From: a virus
Virus record (IMG/VR): IMGVR_UViG_3300005918_000102
Span: 1-27,622 of that record
DNA length: 27,622 nt
Strand: one strand, 5' to 3'
Shown here: positions 15,924 through 23,356 of the stretch, piece after piece
Layout of the letters: each line of letters begins with the position of its first letter
Position numbering within the stretch: the stretch's first letter is position 1
Translations under genes and position numbers: made by a program
The notes under the pieces: generated by a model
Told to the model about the DNA's origin: nothing
Database searches by the model: none
The model's input: the letters and a program-made list of their open reading frames with translations, nothing else

Positions 15924-15953
15924 TTTATAAGTCGTGTATTATGTGGCTGTTAA
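15924..15953 (-). promoter_or_regulatory. Putative promoter P1 before portal
   Basis: On the minus strand TTAACA (15953-15948, 5/6) is followed after 18 bases by TATAAA (15929-15924, 5/6). Predicted start near 15917 would give a leader of about 130 bases to the portal. The Fis-like palindrome lies immediately upstream, centred near -52. Confidence 0.5.
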
Positions 15954-15960
15954 ATGGGGC

Positions 15961-15977
15961 AGTTTAGTAATTAAACT
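15961..15977 (-). repeat. Fis-like palindromic site, copy 1
   Basis: Minus-strand AGTTTAATTACTAAACT, 17 bases identical to 6579-6595. It is an interrupted inverted repeat with A+T-rich centre matching the G-N2-YR-N5-YR-N2-C Fis pattern. It lies 12 bases after the stop of the Fis-type gene and just upstream of promoter P1. Confidence 0.6.
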
Positions 15978-15989
15978 TCTGGTTTGGCC

Positions 15990-16217
15990 TTATTTTCCCA
16001 GCATTTTTCTAAAAGTTCTGTAATTTACGCCTAAATGCTGCGCTGCCCGTTTTCCGCTGCCTGCCCGCCGCAGGGCCGTCGTGGCGATCGCCCGGTCGAA
16101 GGATTCGCGCATCTGATAATAGACCGCGCCCTTGGGATAATTATCGATCGTATCGTCCAGCGATTCCTGCAGTTCGCCCTCAAACCGTTCTCTTGCTTTT
16201 GCCAATTTACGCTCCAT
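15990..16217 (-). CDS. Fis-type helix-turn-helix protein, putative late regulator
   Basis: This 75-residue basic protein has a C-terminal Fis-family HTH (about residues 47-74: ALRRAGSGKRAAQHLGVN then YRTFRKMLGK), matching the family pattern RAA..LG(I/V)..(R)T.RK(K/M)L. The N-terminal 45 residues are helical and could form the dimer interface; E. coli Fis has 98 residues, so this is a little shorter. Fis-type proteins bend DNA and act as activators or architectural factors. The start overlaps the end of the GT9 gene by 11 bases and has no clear Shine-Dalgarno site, so expression may be low or depend on read-through. It is the last gene before the head-operon regulatory gap, which holds a Fis-like site. 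A role as late-gene regulator is inferred. Confidence 0.75.
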   Translation of the reverse strand: MERKLAKARERFEGELQESLDDTIDNYPKGAVYYQMRESFDRAIATTALRRAGSGKRAAQHLGVNYRTFRKMLGK

Positions 16218-17367
16218 TTATATATATCCATTTAGGGCCATTGTTGATCTCCACCGTGATGTCGTTTCCTACTTTATTCAGGTTCTTGATCTGGTCGTCC
16301 GGTATGGTCCGCCAGTCCAGCGGCTTGACCATAATCCCTCCGGCCGTTGCCAGCGGAATGTCCACGATTTCCCGCTCTTCTTTTCGTTGCCTGCCTATGC
16401 CTCGGCCGAGATCGGGAGCGCCTGAAATCGGCATGATTTTATAGTCGGGCATTGAGGCTTTGCGCACGCCGTTCCACGGCTTGCCGGCCAGCGCGTCCTC
16501 GGCTGCGCGGATGATCTGCGTTGGCTCGTAACTTCCACATCGCCATTGGTCGCACGTCAGCCAGTTTCTGCTCAGGCACCAGTTGTGTTCCTGGCACGGG
16601 TAGCACTCAAGCGTCGGCGTGAAAATCGTGGCCGTCTTATGAAATGCCGGGTTGTAATTCTTCTGAACGGTCCCGGCGCAAAAAAGGGATATCGTTTGCA
16701 CGCCCACGGCGCAGGCGAAGTGGTATAGTCCGCTGTCGTTCGTGATAAACAGCTTGCATTTCGATATCAGATCAAACGTCTGGTCGATCCCGATTCCGGT
16801 CAGGTCTTTGCACGGGTATACGTATTCATCCGGCAGGCCCACGCTCGCTATTTTGCAATCCTTCAGCCCTTTCACTATTTCGGGATATCGCTGGTAGCGT
16901 TTGCGGATATAATTAAAATTATTGATTCCGCCGTTGCCGATCAGCACGTCATACGATTCGGGATCCGTGAATTTGTCTCCGCGTATCCGCCGCCAGTTCA
17001 TCGGCAGCGTCGGCTTGATCAATCCCAGGCCTGATTCGAATATCTGATTATAAAATGCCACCTCGTTTCCGGCGTGCGGAACCGTGTTCTGATAAAGCAC
17101 GGGGATGTCCCGGTACGGCACTCGCGTCAGGCTAATCGCCCCCTGATAATTTTTCTCATTCCACCACAGCGGTTTGTGCTGCTGATTCACCGGCGTCACG
17201 GTCGCGCCCTTGCTCTCGGCCAGGGCGGTCATGTATCCGCAAATGCCTTTCCGGTATTCGCCCATCGCTATATCGGTCGGTCCGTATTTGAGGCAGATTG
17301 CTTCGTAGCCTTCTGTCTGCTGGATCTGGTTTCCGAGTCCTGCTTTGGTGAAAAATATTACCTTCAT
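16207..17367 (-). CDS. GT9 (heptosyltransferase-like) glycosyltransferase with C-terminal extension
   Basis: The 386-residue protein starts at ATG 17367 (ATGA overlap with the previous gene; AAAGGCG about 7 bases before); the frame is open further upstream but that is low-complexity shadow sequence. It shows the GT9 C-terminal signature LFITNDSGLYHFACAVGVQ (NDSG at about 210-213), with the N-terminal Rossmann segment GLGNQIQQTEGY. Six Cys lie in a cluster after it (about 255-277; ECYPCQEHNWC, TCDQWRC). GT-B enzymes of this family transfer heptose or similar sugars. The last roughly 85 residues (from about 300) are not GT9-like and may be a separate domain. It is the last enzyme of the glycan block. 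Confidence 0.8.
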   Translation of the reverse strand: MKVIFFTKAGLGNQIQQTEGYEAICLKYGPTDIAMGEYRKGICGYMTALAESKGATVTPVNQQHKPLWWNEKNYQGAISLTRVPYRDIPVLYQNTVPHAGNEVAFYNQIFESGLGLIKPTLPMNWRRIRGDKFTDPESYDVLIGNGGINNFNYIRKRYQRYPEIVKGLKDCKIASVGLPDEYVYPCKDLTGIGIDQTFDLISKCKLFITNDSGLYHFACAVGVQTISLFCAGTVQKNYNPAFHKTATIFTPTLECYPCQEHNWCLSRNWLTCDQWRCGSYEPTQIIRAAEDALAGKPWNGVRKASMPDYKIMPISGAPDLGRGIGRQRKEEREIVDIPLATAGGIMVKPLDWRTIPDDQIKNLNKVGNDITVEINNGPKWIYINGA

Positions 17368-18377
17368 TTGTTCGCCTTTATAAATTCTTCCAGCATTTCC
17401 GAGAACCGGTTCCCCGTATACTCCAGTCGCACCCGCTCCTGCCCGCGCCTGGCCACGGCCTGTCGTTCGGGATCGTGTGTCAGCCAGTACTGGATTTTGT
17501 CCTGCAGCTCTTCCTTGGTTTTCCACGTGTCCAGATGCACGCCCGGCTTGAACAGCTCCTCGATGCCGTTCACGTGATCGGTCAGCATAAAGCCGCCCGC
17601 TGCCAGGCAGTTAATTACCCGCTCGTTCAGATATCGGTATCCGTCCGGCCGCACGTGCGAGTTCAGATTGATCTTGCTGGTCTTGTAAATGTGCGGCAGC
17701 TCCTCGGCTGCCCGCCATCCCCGGAACGTCGTTTGTGGCAGGCCGCCAACGCCGAACCATTCGCGGGGGAACTTGTCGTTCGGTCCGTAGATGTTCAGCG
17801 TCCCCAGCCCGGCCACGGCCTCCACGATTTCAGCCCTGCCCATAAGCACCTCGGGATATTCCGCCTTTGGGTAAAGGTTCGAACAGGCGAGCGAGATATC
17901 GCATCGCTCATCGTCAACCCTTCCCGATCGGAAATGCAGGAGGTCATGCGGCGGCGGGTACAAACAGATTGCGGGCGTGCCGATCTCTCTGTATTTTGCG
18001 ACCGATCCCTTGCAGCATGTTACGGCCAGATCGAACTCACTAGCTATGGTGGCCGCGTCATCGTTCTTGTCCATTTCAAAAGGATCGTCGATCGTATGGT
18101 ATATCTTCGGCACGATCTGTCCGCCGGCACAGCTGCGCATCATTTTCGCAAGCCCGTACTTGTAATCGTATTTGCAGTTGCTCCAGAATAAAATATCCGG
18201 CTCAAAGCAACCCCATGAATAGCAAATCAGCTCCTCGATATTCGCCAGCGGCCGGCCTTCCCTTTTACTGCTCCTGGTCGGTATGTGTAGCACCTCATGC
18301 CCGGCTGATCTGAATCCGTATTCAATGTTCTTGGTCGAGTCCGTTAGGTCTCGGCCGCCGCAGAGCAGAATCCTCAT
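17364..18377 (-). CDS. CgeB/GT4-like glycosyltransferase
   Basis: This 337-residue protein (ATG 18377, ATGA overlap with the GT-D gene; AAGGGA 6 bases upstream) starts with MRILLCGGRDLTD, a GT-B Rossmann start, then has a first half with YSWGCFEPDILFWSNCKYDY. The second half carries the family's C-terminal part: IYGPNDKFP, TFRGWRAAEELPHIYKTSKI, LNERVINCLAAGGFML and HVNGIEELFKPGVHLDTW, as in CgeB/YkvP-type group 1 transferases (an E-x-G-type donor-binding segment). Soluble GT-B enzyme; donor and acceptor unknown. The frame is open upstream (residues MAAKRNGKKH) but the ATG chosen has overlap and ribosome site. Confidence 0.8.
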   Translation of the reverse strand: MRILLCGGRDLTDSTKNIEYGFRSAGHEVLHIPTRSSKREGRPLANIEELICYSWGCFEPDILFWSNCKYDYKYGLAKMMRSCAGGQIVPKIYHTIDDPFEMDKNDDAATIASEFDLAVTCCKGSVAKYREIGTPAICLYPPPHDLLHFRSGRVDDERCDISLACSNLYPKAEYPEVLMGRAEIVEAVAGLGTLNIYGPNDKFPREWFGVGGLPQTTFRGWRAAEELPHIYKTSKINLNSHVRPDGYRYLNERVINCLAAGGFMLTDHVNGIEELFKPGVHLDTWKTKEELQDKIQYWLTHDPERQAVARRGQERVRLEYTGNRFSEMLEEFIKANK

Positions 18378-19102
18378 GTGGTTTCCCTTATGTTTTTTAC
18401 CATTTCTTTTTGCTGCCATTCCTTGGTCCGGTAGCGCTTGCGGTTATACAGCCCGACGTACGGATCGAAGCAGGCTCCCATGTCCAGCATAACCGGCGCG
18501 GCGTCGCCCATAATTATCAGCAGGTCGTGCATTACCAGATTTGTGGCGAAGCCCGCTGCGAAGCAAATCACGTCTGCCTCCTGTGCGTAGGGCAGGCATT
18601 GCTTCGTGATTTCCGCCGCGTTATAGACGGCGTCCGTTATGTGGACTTTGACAAACCATTCCGGGTGAACGATCTCCAGCTTGCTCAGGTGCGGTCCGCC
18701 CACCAGAAGCACCCGCTTCTGATTCAGCGCATTAAATAACGGCGCGATATATCCGTTGCAGTTTGCGGCCGAGATGGTTTCCTTGTAAACCCACGGCAGG
18801 CGCTGCATGCCGTTTCGCATCTGGTAATCGTATACGTCGCCGTCCAGATTCGGCCCGCAGTTGAATCCGAAAAAGGTGAAGCACGGATTTGTCAGCGTCT
18901 TTTCCAGCTGCTTGCCTATGTCGCCGGCCATCGGCACGCCATCGCTGTTGATCTTGCCGTCGCCGCGTACGATCGAGCTCCACTCGCCGTCCCCGTAGTT
19001 CGCCTGGCTGAACGGCCAGCTCTCTTCCACGGCGTCCACGTAATCCTTGAAATCGATTGTAAACCATTGGCACCGGAGTCTTTTTCCTCTGCTCTGCTTC
19101 AT
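18374..19102 (-). CDS. GT-D type glycosyltransferase-like protein (DUF1792-related)
   Basis: The 242-residue protein has the GT-D hallmark ANYGDGEW at residues 35-41 (the YGDGE/RFGDGE motif that binds metal-nucleotide sugar), and a C-terminal Rossmann-like part: VLLVGGPHLSKLEIVHP, then VICFAAGFATNLVMHDLL and MLDMGACFD. GT-D enzymes add sugars to serine-rich adhesins or similar acceptors. The start overlaps the radical SAM stop by ATGA and the gene runs into the GT4-like gene the same way. N-terminal residues are basic (KQSRGKRLRCQ). Assignment is by motif; donor and acceptor unknown. Confidence 0.7.
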   Translation of the reverse strand: MKQSRGKRLRCQWFTIDFKDYVDAVEESWPFSQANYGDGEWSSIVRGDGKINSDGVPMAGDIGKQLEKTLTNPCFTFFGFNCGPNLDGDVYDYQMRNGMQRLPWVYKETISAANCNGYIAPLFNALNQKRVLLVGGPHLSKLEIVHPEWFVKVHITDAVYNAAEITKQCLPYAQEADVICFAAGFATNLVMHDLLIIMGDAAPVMLDMGACFDPYVGLYNRKRYRTKEWQQKEMVKNIRETT

Positions 19103-20394
19103 TGGTTTTCCTTAAATAAAATGCGGAACTTTCGTTTTTTCCACCACTTGTATATCCGCCGGTACAGCCCGTCCAGCGGCAGGCTAATAAGTAGCCGGGT
19201 AAACGGTCGCAGGACCGGCCAGCTCGCTATGATCGACGTCAGCTTCTGCAGCCGGTTGATCTTATGCTTGAGCGGAGTGTTCAATATTGTCCGGTCAAAG
19301 AACGTGTCGCTGAACGCCTCGGTCTTGCCGTCCCATAGTCCTTGCTCGATGCAGTAGTCCGCTATTTTGCATTTGGGGTATGGCTGAAAGATCGACGCCC
19401 ATACCAGCTCCGGCCGGCACGCGATATTCAGGTCCAGAGTTTCCAGCATCTGGTCAAGCGTTTCGTTCGGCAGCCCCACCATATTCTCGGTCCGGAATTT
19501 CAGGCCGTGCCGGTGCAGGATCTCGCATCCTGCCAGTATTGTTTCCTTGCTCATCTTGCGGCTCAGCAGCTGCGTCCGGATTTCGTCGTTCCCGCTTTCG
19601 ACCGCAAAGGTCACGCCCGTGCATCCGGCATGCACGAGAAGCTCGGCCGTCTCGTCCGTCAAAAGCTCGATCCGGATCTGGCAATGGAAGTCCACGCCGA
19701 CATTATCGGCATATTTAACGAGCAGCTCCTCGAGGTTCGGGTTTGCCAGAAACTCGTCGTCCTGGAAATAGATCATTTTCAGCGGGTAGCGTTTGAGGTC
19801 CGTGCATTCGTCTATCACGTGGTCGACCGCCCGGTGCCGTACCCAGCGCTGGCCTTTGTATATTTTCCGGTATGTGCTGTTGAAACAATACGGGCAGTTG
19901 TATGGGCAGCCCCGGCTGGTCATCACGTTCTTGATCGGGTTCAGATAGTTATTGGCGTCCTCATATAAAAAGTCGCGGTCCGGAGGCTCGATGTCGTCAA
20001 TGTGCTGCAGCGCCACCGGTTCAATAACGCCTTTGATCGGATTCTCCAGCCAGTCAATAAATGATTGCTCGGCCTCTCCGCGTATGATCGTGTCCACGCC
20101 GTCATCTTCAATGAATTCCGGATAAAGCGTCGGGTGCGGTCCGCCCCATACGCTGGGGATCCGGTACGTGGTGGTGATCGTCCTGTGCGCTTCCAGCATG
20201 GTCCGGTGCTGCCCGGTCGTCACCGAATAGGCCAGAAAGTCCGGGTCGTATACTTCTATCTGTGGATGGAAAAGCCCGTCCTTGATGCTCAGCCATTGCG
20301 CCCTGTGCCCGGCGCGTTTCAGGGCGGCCGCCAGATAGGCAATGCCCAGCGGTTCTATAATAAACGGTTCAACAATAAATAGTATTTTGCTCAT
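19099..20394 (-). CDS. B12-binding radical SAM enzyme
   Basis: The 431-residue protein has a cobalamin-binding type N-terminal domain (about 1-140; AYLAAALKRAGH, WGGPHPTLYPE) and a radical SAM domain beginning MTSRGCPYNCPYC with the 4Fe-4S cluster Cys at 163, 167, 170 (CxxxCxxC). Further landmarks are FAVESGNDEIRTQLLSR and MVGLPNETLDQM. Class B radical SAM enzymes of this kind typically methylate unactivated carbon (or do other radical chemistry) on sugars, natural products or other metabolites. It is co-transcribed with three further SAM methyltransferases and four glycosyltransferases. C-terminal 60 residues are basic and aromatic (RRIYKWWKKRKFRIL). Substrate unknown. Confidence 0.87.
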   Translation of the reverse strand: MSKILFIVEPFIIEPLGIAYLAAALKRAGHRAQWLSIKDGLFHPQIEVYDPDFLAYSVTTGQHRTMLEAHRTITTTYRIPSVWGGPHPTLYPEFIEDDGVDTIIRGEAEQSFIDWLENPIKGVIEPVALQHIDDIEPPDRDFLYEDANNYLNPIKNVMTSRGCPYNCPYCFNSTYRKIYKGQRWVRHRAVDHVIDECTDLKRYPLKMIYFQDDEFLANPNLEELLVKYADNVGVDFHCQIRIELLTDETAELLVHAGCTGVTFAVESGNDEIRTQLLSRKMSKETILAGCEILHRHGLKFRTENMVGLPNETLDQMLETLDLNIACRPELVWASIFQPYPKCKIADYCIEQGLWDGKTEAFSDTFFDRTILNTPLKHKINRLQKLTSIIASWPVLRPFTRLLISLPLDGLYRRIYKWWKKRKFRILFKENQ

Positions 20395-21047
20395 GGTTTT
20401 TCCAGCATAAAGATTCGGTTGATATAATGGACTTGCCCGTCGCAGGCTTGCGGCACTTCCTGATATGATTTGAATGCAAAGCCCGCGTGCCGGGCTATCT
20501 CGATCATGGTTTCAATCGACGGCATGAATAAATGCGCTTTCATGTTTCCCAACCGCGTGGGCTTCGGCCTCTGCAGGCCCGTGTAGCCGTCCGCGTTGGG
20601 CAGAACGATCATCAGCTGCCCTTGGGCCTCCATAACCCTAAAGATCTCACACAGGGCGATGTAGGGCGCTGGGCTGTGCTCTAAAACGTGGGAAGCGAAC
20701 ACGATTTCGAATTTGCCGGTCCACTCGGCTGGCATCCCGTGCATATCGACGCGCTCGACCGCTGCTCCCGGGGCGTTTGCCCGGATCTCCCGTGCCTCCT
20801 CGCCGAATATGGTTATGGCCATCACGGTCTCTTCCGATCCGTACCGCTCGACCAGCTGCCGGGTCTCCCATCCGCAGGCCGGGCCAATGTCCAGCACTTT
20901 CGGGAAGTCAAGTATTCCCCAGCCGACGTTCGGCAGCATTTCAATAATTGCCTGCTTGTTTTTGAACAGGCTGGCGCTCCGGTCGATCCGATCGGGGATT
21001 CCCTCGTTGATGTCCGGGCTCGGCTGGTAATATTTACTGAGGTCCAT
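20391..21047 (-). CDS. Class I SAM-dependent methyltransferase A
   Basis: The 218-residue protein has motif I VLDIGPACGWETRQLV (residues 51-66), the acidic/post-I region AITIFGEEAREIR, and motif II/III VERVDMHGMPAEW, FEIVFASHVLEHSPAPYIAL, and QGQLMIVLPNADGY. This is the Methyltransf_11/23-type fold used for small molecules and sugars. The gene overlaps the previous one by 14 bases and the next by 4. Substrate unknown, but the glycan context suggests O- or N-methylation of a sugar or linker. Confidence 0.8.
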   Translation of the reverse strand: MDLSKYYQPSPDINEGIPDRIDRSASLFKNKQAIIEMLPNVGWGILDFPKVLDIGPACGWETRQLVERYGSEETVMAITIFGEEAREIRANAPGAAVERVDMHGMPAEWTGKFEIVFASHVLEHSPAPYIALCEIFRVMEAQGQLMIVLPNADGYTGLQRPKPTRLGNMKAHLFMPSIETMIEIARHAGFAFKSYQEVPQACDGQVHYINRIFMLEKP

Positions 21048-21615
21048 GCTTGTTCCCCTTCCGTATCTGGATTCCGGTCTCGTGATCGGGCCGGAAGTTA
21101 TATTCCTTTATGTCTCCGCTGACTGTCACCTCGTGTGTCTGGTCCTTTGCGAACGCGTCGGCCGCCAGCTGGACCAATGACTCGATATCATACGCCCATT
21201 TGTGCGTCTCCTCGTGTATCGCCCAGTTCAGCCGATCGGCCAGCGTCGGTCCGGGCCAGATTTCCTTGTCCGCCCCGAGGTGCTTCTTTCTCAGAAAGGC
21301 CTCGTCGTGATTAACGTATGCCGTGGCCAGCAGTCGCAGGTCCGGGCAGGTCACGGTCATGCACGCCCCGGGCTTCAGCAGTTCGAACGCCCGCTGCAGT
21401 AATATGATTCCCTCCGGCCTGGTCAGATGCTCGATAATGTGCAGGGCTATAATCTCGTCCATGCTGTTCGGTCCCCACGGCAGTTTGTCCGTCACGAAAT
21501 TCAGCTTATAATACGGCGCCGGGTTGTCCACCGGTTTCGGCCAGATATCTATTCCGGCAAAGCCCGGCCGGCGGCATCCGCGGCCGCCGCATCCGATATC
21601 AAGTTTTCTTGGCAT
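21034..21615 (-). CDS. Class I SAM-dependent methyltransferase B
   Basis: The start is ATG 21615 with an exact AGGAGG 6 bases upstream; the longer frame from 21639 is not supported. The 193-residue protein has motif I KLDIGCGGRGCRRPGF at its very start (residues 4-19), so it lacks the usual N-terminal cap, then IDIWPKPVD, MDEIIALHIIEHLTRPEG and KPGACMTVTCPDLRLLAT. It resembles small predicted SAM-dependent methyltransferases seen in glycan gene clusters. The C-terminal end is basic (KGNKHGPQ). Substrate unknown. Confidence 0.75.
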   Translation of the reverse strand: MPRKLDIGCGGRGCRRPGFAGIDIWPKPVDNPAPYYKLNFVTDKLPWGPNSMDEIIALHIIEHLTRPEGIILLQRAFELLKPGACMTVTCPDLRLLATAYVNHDEAFLRKKHLGADKEIWPGPTLADRLNWAIHEETHKWAYDIESLVQLAADAFAKDQTHEVTVSGDIKEYNFRPDHETGIQIRKGNKHGPQ

Positions 21616-22321
21616 TGTTTTCCTCCTGTTCAAATACAAAATTGTCGCCCTTGATTCTCTCTGCTGTGTATCCGTGCTGTCTGAGAATCAAGCAGACCTG
21701 TGGAACGTTATTCGGCGCAACCTCCGCCACGATAACCGGCCGGTCGCGTTCTATCAATTCCGCTGCTCCGGTTATGGCCTCCGCTTCCATTCCCTCGATG
21801 TCAATCTTGATCAGTCCGATCGGCGGCTTGCCCGCTATGGCCCACTCCACGTCCAGCGGCCGCACGATCGTCCGTCTGAATCCCGTCACGGTTTTCGAGT
21901 AGCGCATCGTGTCCGTCATTATCATCGTGGAGGCTCCGAGGTTTCGCCGCTCGTCCGCGTAAATATTGCAGATCGGGGAATACATAATCTTCTGCCTGTC
22001 GCCTATGGCACACCGGCGGACCGTTATATTCGTCTTGTCGTTCAGCCATATGTTCGCTTTTAATAGCTGGCAGATTTCCCTGGTCGGCTCGTATGCAATG
22101 ACATGGCCGAACGCCCGGGCCATGCTGATCGTGTGATATCCAAAGCACGCCCCGAGATCGATTGCCGTCTTTTGGCCGTCCGCATATTTGGCAATGGCCG
22201 TGCGTACCCACGGCTCCGGGTTCCCACTCTTGACCAGCTCGCTCACCCGCTCGTTCTCGAACACGATAAAGGCTCCGAGCTCATTCCTGCAAATCTGCCG
22301 CTCTGGTTTATCGGTATTCAA
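21599..22321 (-). CDS. FkbM-family methyltransferase
   Basis: The 240-residue protein has the FkbM-type features: TAIDLGACFGYHTISMAR (about 52-69), VIAYEPTREICQLLKANIWLN, and the characteristic LIKIDIEGMEAEAITGA near residue 175, followed by RPVIVAEV. FkbM enzymes O-methylate hydroxyls of sugars or polyketides. The start is TTG 22321 with AAGGGA 7 bases upstream and overlaps the previous gene by 14 bases. No in-frame ATG is available before the SAM motif, so TTG is preferred. Confidence 0.85.
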   Translation of the reverse strand: MNTDKPERQICRNELGAFIVFENERVSELVKSGNPEPWVRTAIAKYADGQKTAIDLGACFGYHTISMARAFGHVIAYEPTREICQLLKANIWLNDKTNITVRRCAIGDRQKIMYSPICNIYADERRNLGASTMIMTDTMRYSKTVTGFRRTIVRPLDVEWAIAGKPPIGLIKIDIEGMEAEAITGAAELIERDRPVIVAEVAPNNVPQVCLILRQHGYTAERIKGDNFVFEQEENNAKKT

Positions 22322-23027
22322 ATTTGATTCCCTTCCGGTACTCTTCGTCCCACACCTTTTTCCCCAGCCCGCCGCCGTAGTGCATCAGCACCGGGTCCGT
22401 TATCTTGTTGTATTCCTTGAATTTAATGGTCAGCGTATAGGCGCATCGCTCATGCGGCAGCAGCCACGGGTCCAGGTCTTTGCCGTACATTTGCTTCCAC
22501 GCGTAAACCGCCATGTTCAGCGCAAACATAGTTCCCTTCCGGTGCTCGCTGCTGGTCTCTCGCATGTCCCGCCACAGGTCAAAGAATTTGTGCGTCCTGC
22601 TGTTGACGCGGAAGCCCAGCGGTGATGCTAGGTATTTCTGGTCCGGCTCCACGCCTAAAATCCGCTTGACCAGCGGCATCTCGACCGTCACGTCGTGGTG
22701 CATCGGCACGGTCGTCATCGATAGCTCGTGGCGCATCATTTCCACGAACGGGAATCCCTCGAATAGCACGATGTCCGTGTCAAAGAATAATACCTGATCG
22801 CCCTTTTGAAAGAAGCTGTCAAGCTCCAGCTTCAGCCACCGGCTGTCCATGAATTCCCGGGTTTTGTAATTGGCCTCCGCGTGCCGGATCTCGCAGTTCG
22901 CGTATAGGCCACGGTCCTTGGTTATCACCACGATCGGCCCGCGCCATCCTGCTGCCCGGACCGAATAAACGAACCGGTATAGGTATTTCGAGTATCGGAT
23001 ATCGGCGATCGTGCAAACGCATTCCAT
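22308..23027 (-). CDS. GT-A type glycosyltransferase with DxD motif
   Basis: The 239-residue protein has the layout of nucleotide-diphospho-sugar transferases: MECVCTIADIRYSKYL, WRGPIVVITKDRG, and QVLFFDTDIVLFEGFP with DTD at about 83-85 (the metal-binding DxD). A second half with LMHYGGGLGKKVWDEEY carries a His-Gly segment as in GT8-like enzymes. It starts on a TAATG overlap with a good AGGAAG ribosome site. First enzyme of the glycan block after the small genes. Donor and acceptor unknown. Confidence 0.75.
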   Translation of the reverse strand: MECVCTIADIRYSKYLYRFVYSVRAAGWRGPIVVITKDRGLYANCEIRHAEANYKTREFMDSRWLKLELDSFFQKGDQVLFFDTDIVLFEGFPFVEMMRHELSMTTVPMHHDVTVEMPLVKRILGVEPDQKYLASPLGFRVNSRTHKFFDLWRDMRETSSEHRKGTMFALNMAVYAWKQMYGKDLDPWLLPHERCAYTLTIKFKEYNKITDPVLMHYGGGLGKKVWDEEYRKGIKFEYR

Positions 23028-23356
23028 TATTTCTTCCTGCCAAATGAGTGTGAGTTTATCGCCGGTCCGTCGCTGTCCCCCTGGTCGTCCGTTTTAGGTA
23101 TCTGCCCGAATCCGTCATATGGGTTTTTGCTTTTGTCCGGGGTCTCCATAAACTTTACGTCAGATGGGTTATTTCCGTAGCGCTTTTTCTCTTCGGGCTG
23201 GATCTCCAGCACCCGGGTGTCATAGCCTTTCGTCCGCATTCCGCACAGCCATGCCAGCCCGCCCAGCAGCGCAAACGGCGCGGCTACAAGCATCATAATT
23301 GCTCCGATTATTCCGGCGATTCCCAGCCCCACGATTCTCCAGTATTTTCTCCACAT
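23027..23356 (-). CDS. Small membrane protein
   Basis: The 109-residue protein has a hydrophobic stretch (about residues 8-39; WRIVGLGIAGIIGAIMMLVA then PFALLGGLAWLCG) that could form one long or two short membrane helices, followed by a polar acidic tail with Gly/Pro/Asp repeats (QIPKTDDQGDSDGPA). It overlaps both neighbours by one base (TAATG). No family recognised. Such small membrane proteins between terminase and head genes have no fixed role. Confidence 0.65.
   Translation of the reverse strand: MWRKYWRIVGLGIAGIIGAIMMLVAAPFALLGGLAWLCGMRTKGYDTRVLEIQPEEKKRYGNNPSDVKFMETPDKSKNPYDGFGQIPKTDDQGDSDGPAINSHSFGRKK

Noticed and set aside
16031-16231. Minus-strand 66-codon ORF starting MDIYKW
   Set aside because: Overlaps the Fis-type gene in another frame and has Arg-rich low-complexity sequence; the Fis HTH frame is clearly coding.
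17368-17526. Longer upstream start for the GT9 gene
   Set aside because: The added 53 residues are Gly/Arg/Ala-rich shadow of the GT4 gene; ATG 17367 has ATGA overlap and a ribosome site.
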